A stretch of DNA of 64,000 bases, from the NCBI RefSeq assembly GCF_029525575.1, contig NZ_JAPDIA010000007.1:558001-622000 (forward strand). The letters are read 5' to 3'. The translations under genes were made by a program, and so were the position numbers. The notes below the pieces were generated by a model, which was not told the DNA's origin, searched no databases, and saw only the letters and a list, made by a program, of their open reading frames with translations. The stretch comes from Cohnella rhizosphaerae. GTDB lineage: Bacteria; Bacillota; Bacilli; Paenibacillales; Paenibacillaceae. Below are positions 9,515-19,243 of the stretch, one piece after another. Within the stretch, counting starts at the first letter, position 1. Every line of letters begins with the position of its first letter.

Positions 9515-10378
9515 CTAGCCGTGCGATGGGTCGTGCAGCTTGCGGTACTGCATCGGGGTCAGCCTGGCCGTCTTTTTGAACGTGCGCTCGAAGTGCGTGA
9601 CGCTCTCGAAGCCGCACGCCGCCGCGATGTCGATGATCTTGCGGTTCGTCTCGCGAAGCAGCGCCTGCGCCTCCCGGATGCGGATCAGGTTCAGGTAGCC
9701 GACCAGCGTAAAGCCGGTCACCGCTTTGAAGGTGCGGCTGAGATGGGAGGGGCTCATGTAAAAGCGGGCGGCCAGCTCCGGCAAGGTCACATTGTCCGAG
9801 TAGCGGGCGTTGAGGTGCCTGACGACGTCCGCGATCTTGCTGTGAAGCGGATGCGCCGTCGCCTGCCCGGCTTCGCCGCCCGGCTCGGGCAGCCGGGAAG
9901 CGAGCAGCAGCAGCTCCGCGAGGAGCAGGCGCAGCCCGGTCTCGAAGCCCGGCTGGCGGCCCGCGATCTCGGCGCCCATCCGGTTCAGCAGCGCGAGCAC
10001 GCCGGCCTGCTCGTACGGCGACAGACGGAATACGCGCGAGCCGTCGCGGAACACGCGGAACAGCTCCTCGTAGTGCGGCAGCCGCTCCATGCCGAGAAAA
10101 GCGTCGCTGAAGTTGATGACGACGCGCTCGTGCGCGTGCGAGTCCTTCATCGACGATTTGTGCACCTGCTGCTTGTCGATGAAAACGAGCGAGCCGGCGG
10201 CGACGTGGTGCGTCTCTTCTTTGATAAAGTAGAGCCGTTCGCCGGAGACGAGGTAATAAATCTCGTACGTGCGGTGATAGTGATTCGTCCGCTCGAAGGG
10301 GCGGGTGCGCCGGATGCGGTGGTAATAAAAGTCCGATTCTTCGTCGCCGTAGGTCAAAGCGTCCGTTTCGTCGTACAT
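9515..10378 (-). CDS. AraC-family transcriptional regulator, divergent from uxaCBA
   Basis: A 287-residue protein with a cupin-type N-terminus (HYHRTYEIYYLVSGERLYFI; VAAGSLVFIDKQQVHKS) and a C-terminal AraC double helix-turn-helix (VTLPELAARFYMSPSHLSRTFK; IDIAAACGFESVTHFERTFK). It is a paralogue of the 7121-7987 regulator by architecture and shared motifs (YYLvsGERlYFIK, QVHKS). It is transcribed away from uxaC, with about 170 bp between the starts. That arrangement suggests it is the local activator of the uronate operon, responding to a uronate or a breakdown product; this is inferred from position. Confidence 0.88.
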   Translation of the reverse strand: MYDETDALTYGDEESDFYYHRIRRTRPFERTNHYHRTYEIYYLVSGERLYFIKEETHHVAAGSLVFIDKQQVHKSSMKDSHAHERVVINFSDAFLGMERLPHYEELFRVFRDGSRVFRLSPYEQAGVLALLNRMGAEIAGRQPGFETGLRLLLAELLLLASRLPEPGGEAGQATAHPLHSKIADVVRHLNARYSDNVTLPELAARFYMSPSHLSRTFKAVTGFTLVGYLNLIRIREAQALLRETNRKIIDIAAACGFESVTHFERTFKKTARLTPMQYRKLHDPSHG

Positions 10379-10448
10379 CCCCGTCTAGCCCCTTTCCGCG
10401 TCAAGCTGCGTTCGATCGTTCGTCAATGAACAAAATAAGTTGATTTTT

Positions 10449-10519
10449 TATAATATAAGCAAAAATCGCGGAGACTTCCAACCTTTTTTGCGATATTCTC
10501 ATGATGGAAAGCGATTGCA
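10449..10519 (+). promoter_or_regulatory. uxaC promoter region: -10 box, 22-bp direct repeats and cre-like site
   Basis: TATAAT lies at 10449-10454 in a T-rich run. TCGCGG (10466) and TTGCGA (10488) are 22 bp apart, the same offset as the pair upstream of the Gfo gene. GGAAAGCGATTGCA (10506-10519) matches the CcpA cre consensus at 12 of 14 positions and lies between the promoter and the GTG start, where CcpA could act as a roadblock. All assignments are by pattern only. Confidence 0.45.
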
Positions 10520-10546
10520 CTTTAATAAGTGGAGGTTGATTAACCT

Positions 10547-12001
10547 GTGAGAGCGTTCATGGACGACCGCTTCCTGCTGAATAACGACACGGCCGCGATG
10601 CTTTACGAGCAGTTCGCCGCGCCGATGCCGATCATCGACTACCATTGCCATCTCGATCCGAAGGCGATCTACGACAATAAACCGTTCGCGAACCTGACCG
10701 AGGTATGGCTGTACGGGGACCATTACAAGTGGCGGGCGATGCGCGCCAACGGCATGCCGGAGCCGTACGTCACCGGCGGCGAAGGCGTCTCCGACTACGA
10801 CCGCTTCCTGGCCTACGCGAAGACGGTGCCGATGACGATCGGCAACCCGCTCTACCACTGGTCGCATCTGGAGCTGCGGCGGCTGTTCGGCATCGACGAG
10901 CTGATCAACGAGAAGAACGCGCCGGTCATCTGGGAAAAGGCGAACGCCAAAATCCAGGGCGGCGGGTTCACGCCGCAGGAGCTCGTGCGCGGCTCGAACG
11001 TCCGCGTCGTCTGCACGACCGACGATCCGGCTGACACGCTCGAATACCATCGCAAGCTGATCGAAGAGGACCGCCACGGCTTCCAGGTGCGCCCGTCGTT
11101 CCGCCCGGACAAGGCGCTGGAGATCAACCGGGCGACGTTCCTCCCGTGGCTGGCGCGCCTTCGCGAGGCTTGCGGCTACGAGCTGTCCGATTACGGCCTG
11201 CTCCTTGCGGCGCTGGGCGAGCGCGTGCAGTTTTTCCACGATACCGGCTGCCTGCTGTCCGACCATGCGATCGATACCGTCATGCATGCCGACGCGACGC
11301 AGGAGCAGGCGGCGGCGATCTATGCGAAGGCGCTGCGCGGCGAGACGGTGTCGGAGCTGGAGGAGGCGCAGTACAAGACGTTCACGCTGCTGTTCCTGGG
11401 CCGTCAGTACGCCGAACGCGGGTGGACGATGCAGCTGCACATCCATGCGCACCGCAACAACAATACGGCGATGTTCGAGCGCCTTGGCCCGGATACCGGC
11501 TTCGACTCGATCAACGCGGGCGCGCTGGCGGGTCCGCTCGTCAAGCTGCTCGACGGGATCGAGAAGCAGGGCGGTCTGCCGCGCACGATCCTCTATTCGC
11601 TGAACGCCGGCGACAACGACGTGCTGGCCTCGATCATCGGCAGCTTCCAGGGCGACGGCATTCCCGGCAAAATCCAGCTCGGCTCCGCCTGGTGGTTCAA
11701 CGATACGATCGACGGCATGCTCGCGCAGATGAAGTCGCTCGCGAACATGGGGCTCCTGAGCCGCTTCGTCGGCATGCTGACCGACTCCCGAAGCTTCCTG
11801 TCGTATCCGCGGCACGAGTATTTCCGCCGCATTCTGTGCAATCTGCTCGGCGAATGGGTCGAGTCGGGCCTCGTGCCGGCCGATCGGGCGCTGCTCGGCG
11901 AGATCGTCGAGGGCGTCTGCTACCGCAACGCGGAAGCGTACTTCCGCTTCGGCGCCGATTCCGCGCGGATCGAGATCGCGCGGACGGCGGGCGGCGTATG
12001 A
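10547..12001 (+). CDS. uxaC: Glucuronate/galacturonate isomerase
   Basis: A 484-residue member of the UxaC family, which converts D-glucuronate to D-fructuronate and D-galacturonate to D-tagaturonate. Family features are present: the metal-binding start PIIDYHCHLDPKAIYDNKPF, TTDDPADTLEYH, QLHIHAHRNNNTAMF, SLNAGDNDVLASI and SAWWFNDTIDGM. The length is typical (about 465-490). The start is GTG 10547, eleven bases after GGAGG; the ATG four codons later is too far from that site. The stop overlaps the start of uxaB (ATGA at 11998), so translation is coupled. It is the first gene of the uxaCBA operon and acts in the cytoplasm on uronates released from pectin or xylan side chains. Confidence 0.97.
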   Translation: MRAFMDDRFLLNNDTAAMLYEQFAAPMPIIDYHCHLDPKAIYDNKPFANLTEVWLYGDHYKWRAMRANGMPEPYVTGGEGVSDYDRFLAYAKTVPMTIGNPLYHWSHLELRRLFGIDELINEKNAPVIWEKANAKIQGGGFTPQELVRGSNVRVVCTTDDPADTLEYHRKLIEEDRHGFQVRPSFRPDKALEINRATFLPWLARLREACGYELSDYGLLLAALGERVQFFHDTGCLLSDHAIDTVMHADATQEQAAAIYAKALRGETVSELEEAQYKTFTLLFLGRQYAERGWTMQLHIHAHRNNNTAMFERLGPDTGFDSINAGALAGPLVKLLDGIEKQGGLPRTILYSLNAGDNDVLASIIGSFQGDGIPGKIQLGSAWWFNDTIDGMLAQMKSLANMGLLSRFVGMLTDSRSFLSYPRHEYFRRILCNLLGEWVESGLVPADRALLGEIVEGVCYRNAEAYFRFGADSARIEIARTAGGV

Positions 12002-13555
12002 GCGGGGGCGCAGGCGCGGAGCGCGCTCGCGTGGCGGCGGACACGGCCGCGGGCAGCGGGAGGCTGCCGCGTCTGAAGCCGGGCGGCGATCGACGGAGAA
12101 GCGGCGGCGCGCTACGACCGGATGAAGGCCTACCCGGTCAAGGTGCTGCAAATCGGCGAAGGCAATTTCCTGCGGGGCTTCGCCGACTGGATGATCGACC
12201 GCTGCAACCGGCAGGGGCTGTTCGAAGGCGGCGTGGCCGTCTGCCAGCCCCGTCCTTCGGGCGCGGCGAAGCTGGCCGAGCTGCGGGAGCAGGACGGCCT
12301 GTATTATCAATGGATTCGCGGTCTGCGGGACGGCCGTCCGGTCGACGAGCTGGACCTGGTGACGGCGTTCGCGCTGACGGTCGACCCGTACGTGGAGTGG
12401 GATCGCTTCCTGGCGCTCGGGGAGGAGCCGGCGCTTGAAGTCGTCATTTCGAACACGACGGAGGCGGGCCTGGTCTACCAGGCGTCCGAATGGCAGCCGG
12501 ATCGGCCGATCCTGTCGTATCCGGGCAAGCTGACGGCGCTGCTGCACCGACGTTTCGAGACGTTCGGAGGCGACCCCTCTAAGGGACTGCTGCTGCTGCC
12601 TTGCGAGCTGGTGGAAAACAACGGCGGCAAGCTGCGGGACATCGTGCTGCGGCACGCGGAGGACTGGGGACTGCCCGAGGCGTTCAAGGCGTGGATCCGC
12701 GAGCACAACCGCTTCCTCAACAATCTCGTCGACCGGATCGTGACCGGTTATCCGGGCGAGGAGGCCGAGCGCGTCTTCAGGGCGAAGGGCGCCGAAGACA
12801 GGCTGCTGAATGCGGCGGAGCCGTATCATCTGTGGGCGATCGAGGGTGAGGCCGCGCTGGACGCGCGGCTGCCGCTGGCGCGAGCGGGGCTGAACGTCCT
12901 GTGGACGGACGATCTGCGGCCGTACCAGCTGCGCAAGGTTCGAATCCTGAACGGCGCGCACACGCTGATGGCGAGCGTCGGTCTGCTGAACGGGCTGGAG
13001 ACGGTCGGCGAGGCGGTGGGCCACCCCGTCTACGGCGAGCTGATCCGCGACGCGATCATGAACGAGATCGTGCCGTCGGTGCCGCTGCCGGAGGGCGAGA
13101 TGCGCCGATATGCGGACGAGGTGCTGGAGCGCTTCGCGAACCCGCACGTCCGCCACAAGCTGGCCGACATCGCCTTGAACAGCCTGTCCAAGTTCAAAGT
13201 GCGGCTGCTGCCGACGCTTGAAGCTTATGCGGAGCGAACCGGCGAGCTGCCGCCGCGCATCGTGGAGGCGTTCGCCTCGCTGCTGCGGCTGTACCGCGCG
13301 CGGGAGACGGGGGACGGCGGGTTCGCGGGCAGCCGGCTGGACGGCAGTCCGGTCGCGCTGCGGGACGATGCGTCCGCGTTGACGGAGCTGGCCGCACTTT
13401 GGGCGCGGCTGGCGCTTGGAGAGCTGACGCTGGAAGAGCTCGTCGCGGATATCCTCGGACGCACCGACTGGTGGGGACGGAATCTGGGCGAAATCGAAGG
13501 GCTGCGCGCGGCATTGACCGGCGCGCTGACGAAAATGGAGGCGAGCGGATCATGA
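11998..13555 (+). CDS. uxaB: Tagaturonate reductase (altronate oxidoreductase; one apparent frameshift)
   Basis: About 518 residues, a member of the mannitol/altronate dehydrogenase family. UxaB reduces tagaturonate to altronate with NADH. Seen: the N-terminal dinucleotide fold around LQIGEGNFLRGFADWMID, SNTTEAGLVY, LLPCELVENNGGKLRDIVLRHA, and the catalytic Lys/Asn/His region KVRILNGAHTLMAS. A start at 11998 overlaps the uxaC stop (ATGA), but the frame then shifts by one extra G at about 12085. Removing that base joins RLKPG to IDGEAAARYDRMKAYPVK. Without the correction the first usable ATG is 12122, which would remove part of the fold. The stop overlaps the uxaA start (ATGA at 13552). Confidence 0.93.
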
Positions 13556-15196
13556 GCGAAAGGGATAAGGGGCAGCCGACGACGGCCGGAATGGATGCCG
13601 CGGCGGCAGCCGGATCGGTTGTCGACGGCGCCATGGCAGCCGGCACGGCGGTTGCGGCTGCCGCTGCGAGCGACACCGTCGTGCTGAATCCGCGCGACCA
13701 GGTGGCCATCGCGCTGCGCGACATCCGCGCCGGCGAGACCGTGGACTGGTCGGACGGCGCGGACGGCGAAGGCGCGGCAACAGCGCTGCGGGACGTGCCG
13801 CGCGGACACAAGCTGCTAATCCGGCCGGTCGCGGCCGGCCAGCACGTGAACAAGTTCGGCTATTCGATCGGCATCGCGAAGGAAGACATCGCGGTCGGCG
13901 ACTGGGTGCATACGCATAACCTCAAGACCGGCCTCGGCGCGGTGCTCGACTACGCGTACAAGCCGCAATCCGCCGAATCGGGCGCGGAGGCGGCATCGAC
14001 GGCGTCGTTTCCCGGCGGACAGTCGACCTTTAAGGGCTACGTACGCGATGACGGCGAGGTCGGCATCCGCAACGAGATCTGGATCGTGAACACCGTCGGC
14101 TGCATCAACAAGACGTGCGAGACGCTCGCGCGCCTGGCGACGCGGCAGTTCGAGGGGCGCGGCATCGACGGCGTGTTCCACTTTCCGCATCCGTACGGCT
14201 GCTCCCAGCTCGGCGACGACCTGACCGCGACGCAGAAGCTGCTGGCCGCGCTCGTGCGGCACGGCAACGCGGCCGGCGTGCTCGTCATCGGCCTCGGCTG
14301 CGAGAACAACCAGGTCGACGCGTTCAAGAAGGTCATCGGCGATTACAGCCCCGAGCGCGTGAAGTTCATGAAGTCCCAGGAGGTCGAAGACGAGCTCGAG
14401 GAAGGGCTGTCGCTCATCGGCGAGCTGGTCGATTACGCGGAGCGCTTCGTCCGGACGGACGTGCCGCTGTCGAAGCTGCGGATCGGGCTTAAATGCGGCG
14501 GCTCCGACGGCTTCTCCGGCATCACCGCGAACCCGCTCGTCGGCCGCGTCGCCGACGCCATCACGTCGGTCGGCGGCACGGCGCTGCTGACCGAGGTGCC
14601 GGAGATGTTCGGCGCGGAGACGATCCTCATGGAGCGCGCGGCCGACGAGGCCGTATTCGGGGGACATCGTGAAGCTGGTCAACGACTTCAAGGACTACTT
14701 CATCCGTCACGGCCAGGAGATCTACGAGAATCCGTCCCCGGGCAACAAGGACGGGGGCATCACGACGCTCGAGGAGAAGTCGCTCGGGTGCACGCAAAAG
14801 GGCGGCCACGCGACGGTCACCGACGTGCTGGCGTACGGCGAGCCTTCGCGCAAGCCGGGGCTGAACCTCGTGCAGGCGCCGGGCAACGATCTCGTCTCGG
14901 TCACCGCCCTGTCCGCCGCCGGCGCGCACGTCGTGCTGTTCACGACCGGGCGCGGCACGCCGTTCGGCGGGCCGGTGCCGACCGTGAAGATCGCCACCAA
15001 CTCCCAGCTCGCGGATCGCAAGAAAAACTGGATCGACTTCAACGCGGGCCGTCTGATCGAAGGCATGAGCATGGATGCCCTGCGGGACGAATTGCTCGCG
15101 CAGATCGTCGACCTGGCTTCGGGAGAGAAGCAGACGAACAACGAGCGGAACGGCTTCCGCGAGATCGCCATTTTCAAGGACGGAGTCATTCTGTAG
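13552..15196 (+). CDS. uxaA: Altronate dehydratase (one apparent frameshift)
   Basis: A 547-residue product after removal of one G from G5 at 14659-14663. UxaA dehydrates D-altronate to 2-keto-3-deoxygluconate. An SAF-type N-terminal domain (DQVAIALRDIRAGETV to HTHNLKTGL) carries the conserved histidine region. The large C-terminal domain shows GYVRDDGEVGIRNEIWI, HPYGCSQLGDD, GLGCENNQ, LKCGGSDGFSGITANPL and GRGTPFGGPVPTVKIA. A 40-residue Ala-rich N-terminal extension (from MSERDKGQPTTAG) precedes the SAF domain and is not usual. Third gene of the coupled uxaCBA operon. No kdgK or kdgA is seen nearby, so the KDG must be processed by genes outside the window. Confidence 0.95.
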
Positions 15197-15368
15197 GACG
15201 GCCCTGTCCGCCTCCGTACAGTAAAGTTAAATATGGACAGTCCGCAAGGCAACAAAATGGATATTTTACAGTAGGCACGCCCCTCCCTAGACACCATACT
15301 GGCGATGAACGCAGTAAAACGCAGACGGCCGGCGCGACCGGCCTGCTGGCTTGGAAGGGGATAACAAC

Positions 15369-17051
15369 ATGCATGCGAATACGAATAACGATACGGCGCT
15401 TCGCGACGTCCGGCTCGCGGACTTGTCCGTTCGGGAGAAAATCGGCCAGACGGTCGTCCTGCTGTCCAGTCGGTCCCGGGAGATCGAAAAGCACGGCAGT
15501 CTGGAAGCCTTTTTGGACCGCTACCCGGTCGGCGGCTTCTTCGTCGGCGCGGAGATCATCAAGGACGTCATGACGAGCGACGGCTTCGAGCAGGTGAAGG
15601 AAGCGACCGAGCAGTACCGGTCTGCGACGCGAATCCCGCTCATTTTCGCATCGGATTTGGAGAATGGCTGCGGCAGCATGATTCCCGGCCTCACGAAGCT
15701 GCCGTTCCCGATGGCGCTGGGCGCAACGCGCAGCGAGCAGCTCGCGTACGACTACGGTAAGGCGACGGCGCTCGAGGCGGGCCTCGCGGGCGTGAACTGG
15801 ACCTTTTCGCCGGTCGCGGACCTGAACGTCAACCGCTTTAACCCGATCACGGCGATCCGGGCGATCTCCGACAAGCCTTCTTGGGCGATTCCGCTGCTGA
15901 AGGCGGTCGTGCGGGGCATGCAGGATCACGGGCTGGCGGCTGCGGCCAAGCATTTTCCCGGCGACGGCGTCGACTATCGCGATCAACATATGACGACGAC
16001 GGTCAACGCGCTGTCCCGGGAGGAATGGCTCGCGCAGCACGGGGCGGTGTTCCAGGCGCTCGTCGACGAAGGGCTCGCGTCCATCATGACGGGACATATC
16101 TCGCTGCCCGCCTTCCAGTCGCGTACGGCGCTCGGCGGCCGCTACCTGCCCGCGACGTTGTCGGCGGAGCTGAGCGACGGCTTGCTGAAGCGGCAGATGG
16201 GCTTCAAGGGCGTCATCGTGAGCGACGCGCTGATCATGGGCGGCTATCTGAAATGGTACGAGCGCAACGAGGCCTATCTGCACACGCTGAACGCCGGGAC
16301 GGACATGCTGCTCTGGCCGGAGCTGACGTACTTCGAGGCGGCCGAAAGGGCGCTCGAGACGGGCGGGCTGACGATGGAGCGGCTGGACGATGCGGTCGAG
16401 CGCGTGCTGCGAATGAAGCGTCGCTTCGGCGTGCTGGCGGCCGGAGACGAAGCGCCTGCGTCCGCGGCTAGCGGCGGGCACGTCTATGAGGTGAAGGCCC
16501 CTGCGGGACAGGCGGATATCGCCGCCTTCGCGGCGCGCACGGCGCAAAGCGTGGCCGAAGGCGGCCTGACGCTCGTCCGCGACGAGGAAGGCCTGCTGCC
16601 GCTGGCGCCGGGCGCGGTTCGCAAGGCGCTCATCGTCGGCATCAGCCCGTCGACGGCGGACTACGACGACCTGGTCACGCTCAAGGAAGCGTTCGAACGT
16701 CGCGGTATCGAGACGACGCTCATTCGCAACGTCTGGTACGAGGATCTGATCGAACGGGAGCCCGGGGTCGACCTGATCGTCTATGCGCCGATTCTGCGCC
16801 ATCACCATCCGATGGGCCCGCTCGCCTTCAGCGCAGACGAAGCCTCCGCCTGCTGGAGCGCGCTGACGGCGGGCAGAGATAAGACGGTCGTGGCTTCATT
16901 CGGCTCGCCGTACCTCATCGCCGACTATTTCGATATGGCTCCGGTCGCCGTCAATGCCTACAGCAACGTGCCGGCGTCCCACGAAGCGTTCGTGCGCGCG
17001 CTGTTCGGCGAGATTCCGTTCGCCGGCGTCGCGCCGGTCGGCAACCTTTAA
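15369..17051 (+). CDS. Glycoside hydrolase family 3, beta-N-acetylhexosaminidase (NagZ-like)
   Basis: A 560-residue GH3 protein with no signal peptide. It contains KHFPGDGVDYRDQH, which matches the K-H-F-P-G-[x]-G...D-x-H signature of the hexosaminidase-type GH3 branch (Asp/His general acid dyad), and VIVSDALIMGGY, where the Asp of SDA is the expected nucleophile. A C-terminal alpha/beta domain follows (ALIVGISPSTADYDD). The GGAAGGGG site lies nine bases before ATG 15369. NagZ enzymes remove GlcNAc in cell-wall recycling, but others of this branch are phosphorylases or act on glycans, so the substrate is open. The gene ends at a strong terminator and is separated from uxaA by about 170 bp without an obvious promoter. 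Confidence 0.88.
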   Translation: MHANTNNDTALRDVRLADLSVREKIGQTVVLLSSRSREIEKHGSLEAFLDRYPVGGFFVGAEIIKDVMTSDGFEQVKEATEQYRSATRIPLIFASDLENGCGSMIPGLTKLPFPMALGATRSEQLAYDYGKATALEAGLAGVNWTFSPVADLNVNRFNPITAIRAISDKPSWAIPLLKAVVRGMQDHGLAAAAKHFPGDGVDYRDQHMTTTVNALSREEWLAQHGAVFQALVDEGLASIMTGHISLPAFQSRTALGGRYLPATLSAELSDGLLKRQMGFKGVIVSDALIMGGYLKWYERNEAYLHTLNAGTDMLLWPELTYFEAAERALETGGLTMERLDDAVERVLRMKRRFGVLAAGDEAPASAASGGHVYEVKAPAGQADIAAFAARTAQSVAEGGLTLVRDEEGLLPLAPGAVRKALIVGISPSTADYDDLVTLKEAFERRGIETTLIRNVWYEDLIEREPGVDLIVYAPILRHHHPMGPLAFSADEASACWSALTAGRDKTVVASFGSPYLIADYFDMAPVAVNAYSNVPASHEAFVRALFGEIPFAGVAPVGNL

Positions 17052-17064
17052 GTTTACCTAGCAA

Positions 17065-17108
17065 GACGGGATGAAGCGGGTTCGTTTTCCTGCTTCGTCC
17101 CGTTTTTG
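17065..17108 (+). terminator. Rho-independent terminator after the GH3 gene
   Basis: ACGGGATGAAGC pairs with GCTTCGTCCCGT around an 11-base loop and is followed directly by TTTTT. Confidence 0.9.
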
Positions 17109-17127
17109 CATGCCGCTCGATAGCCCA

Positions 17128-17219
17128 GCGCCCAGTTCTCCCAAGAGTTCCCGCATAGAAACACATTCTGCCTGCGTTGCGCCCAGCGCTCCCGGGAGCT
17201 CCCGCATAGAAACACATTC
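17128..17219. repeat. Two 41-bp direct repeats, 51 bp apart (array A)
   Basis: Copies at 17128-17168 and 17179-17219 share GCGCCCAG, CTCCC, CCCGCATAGAAACACATTC and differ mainly in the middle. The offset is exactly 51 bp. The stretch 17109-17446 between the GH3 terminator and the YesM-type kinase holds no gene I can support. The minus-strand frame reads ECVSMREL twice at a 17-residue spacing but has no ribosome site. Confidence 0.85.
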
Positions 17220-17446
17220 GGTCCGACTCGCATTCGACCTCCTTGCGCGAATGACGCCGATCCTCGCGCATGCCGCCATCGCCGGCGGATTTTCTCTGAA
17301 TTTTGAACGTTTCCCCCGGATTCGCAGCGGGGCGAAGATGCCGCGGGATGTAGTAAAATGGAGGCTGACGGCCGATACGGGACATGCTCTTATTATCGCG
17401 AGCGAGCCCCCCCTTATGAGTCGGTCCCGCGAAGGAGCGTATCCCG

Positions 17447-19215
17447 ATGCGCAAACGGTTCGGATTCGATTTTTACCGCAACATGCGGATACGCAACAAG
17501 CTGTCCCTGCTGATCGCGCTCATCGTGGCGCTTTCCTTCTCCGCGACGCTGCTCGTGCAGCAGTATGCGTTTTCGATCTACGACAGCCAGATTTATACCA
17601 AATCGTCGCAGGTGCTTAATCTGTCCTCCTCCGCCATCGAAGCGGAGCTGAAGCGTATCCGGCAAATTTCCTACAACGTGACGGCGGACGGGCAGGTCCA
17701 GTCGCTGCTGAAAAAGATCGCGAACTCCGAGGCCGGCGATTACGACCGGCTGCTGCTGCGCCGCGATCTCGTCGACCGGCTGCTCAATTATACCGGCACG
17801 GAGCCGTACCTGCTCTCGATTCAGCTGTACGACGCGCTCGGTCACGAGAATGCCGCAGGCAACGTCAAAGCGCTGAGCGACGCCAAAGTCGAGGATCTGT
17901 TAAGCCGGTCCGACCGGGCCGAGGGGGGAGCAGGTGCTGATGTATCCGGACGAGCGCGACAGCGCGCTCGTCACGGCGAGGAAGGTGCGTTCGTACGAGG
18001 GCACCGACTTCAGTCTCAAACGGCTCGGCATGCTCGTCATCCGCATTAATATCGAGCGGATCGTGCGGGAGAATGCGCCTGCCGAGGGCGAGCTGCTCAT
18101 TCGTTCCGGCTCAGATGTCGTATTTCCCGTTCATCCCGCGTTTGCCGACGTCGGCCTGGACGAAAAGGACAGCCGCGGCGGAAGCGGATATTTCGTAGGA
18201 AGCTACGGCGGCGAGCGGTATTTCGTGTCCCATATCGAATCGGGCAATTCCGGCTGGATGTACTTCAATCTGACGCCGTTCAATCGCATATTCGAGCGCA
18301 TCATCTTCATCAAGGAGCTCGTCGTGTTCGTGTTCGTCGGTCTTCTCGTCGTCGTGATCGCGTGGGGCTATCGATTCTCGCGCAGCATGACCAGACCGAT
18401 CGACGATCTGATCGCCCGCATGCGGCTCGCCGAACGGGGCAACTTCGAGGAAGCGAGCCTGCTGTCGATGGATACGGCCAGCGTGCCGCGCGACGAGGTC
18501 GGGCTGCTGCATCGTTCGTTCCGCATCATGATCGAGCGCATCAACGCGCTGATCACCGAAAATTTCAAGAGCCGGCTGCTGGTGAAGGAGACCGAATTCA
18601 AGGCGCTTCAGGCGCAGATCAATCCGCATTTTCTCTACAATACGCTCGAATCGATCAATTGGATGGCGAAAATCAACCGTCAGCCGCAGATCTCGCAGAT
18701 GGTCGAGGCGCTCGGCTTCCTGCTGCGCAACTCGATCTCGCTCGGCGATCCGCTCATCCCGCTGCGCGAGGAGCTGGGGCTGGTGGAAAGTTATGTCACG
18801 ATCCAAAAGTACCGGTTCGAGGAACGCCTGGAATTCGAGACTGACATTCCGGAGGCGCTCCTGGGCCGCACGATTCCGAAGCTGACGCTGCAGCCGCTTC
18901 TCGAGAACGCCGTCAACTACGCGGTGGAGCCTTCGATGTCGCCTTGCAGGATCGTCATCCGCGCCAGGGAATCGTCCGCGGAAGGACTGCTCCTGCTCAC
19001 CGTCGAGGATTCGGGGCCGGGGATGGATCCCCGCATGCTGGAGCGGCTCCGCAGCGGGGGAAGCCCGCGGCCAGGGCAGAGGCATCGGCCTGCTCAACAT
19101 TGACGAGCGCATCAAGATCGCGTTCGGAGAAGCCTACGGCGTCCGCGTGGAGAGCGAGCCGGGGCGAGGCACTCGCGTGACGCTGGCCCTGCCCGCCGAA
19201 GACGCGCGGACTTGA
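17447..19215 (+). CDS. YesM-type sensor histidine kinase (two apparent frameshifts)
   Basis: About 588 residues when one G is removed from G6 (17923-17928) and from G5 (19056-19060). The first membrane segment is near residues 18-40 (LSLLIALIVALSFSATLLV), followed by an extracellular sensor domain, a second membrane segment (ELVVFVFVGLLVVVIAWGY), and a HAMP segment (SRSMTRPIDDLIARM). The His_kinase domain has the YesM signature FKALQAQINPHFLYNTLESI, and an HATPase domain ends PGRGTRVTLALP. GAAGGAG precedes the ATG by ten bases. It pairs with the YesN-type regulator 29 bp downstream and probably senses an oligosaccharide outside the cell for the ABC transporter at 21452-24952. Confidence 0.9.
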
Positions 19216-19243
19216 AGCCGAACCGAACGAAGGAGGAAGGGCC

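Noticed and set aside
10499..13156. Minus-strand open frame of 885 codons opposite uxaC/uxaB
   Set aside because: The opposite strand carries clear uxaC and uxaB; this frame has no domains and no ribosome site.
14659..14663. Programmed frameshifting at G runs
   Set aside because: There are too many sites in unrelated genes, with no common slippery motif or downstream structure, and some need two to five shifts in one gene.
15217..15273. Imperfect inverted repeat TACAGTAAA...ATATTTTACAGTA after uxaA
   Set aside because: The stem is weak and has no T run; two TACAGTA copies at 50 bp could be a relic of the 51-bp family, but a single pair is not enough to call it.
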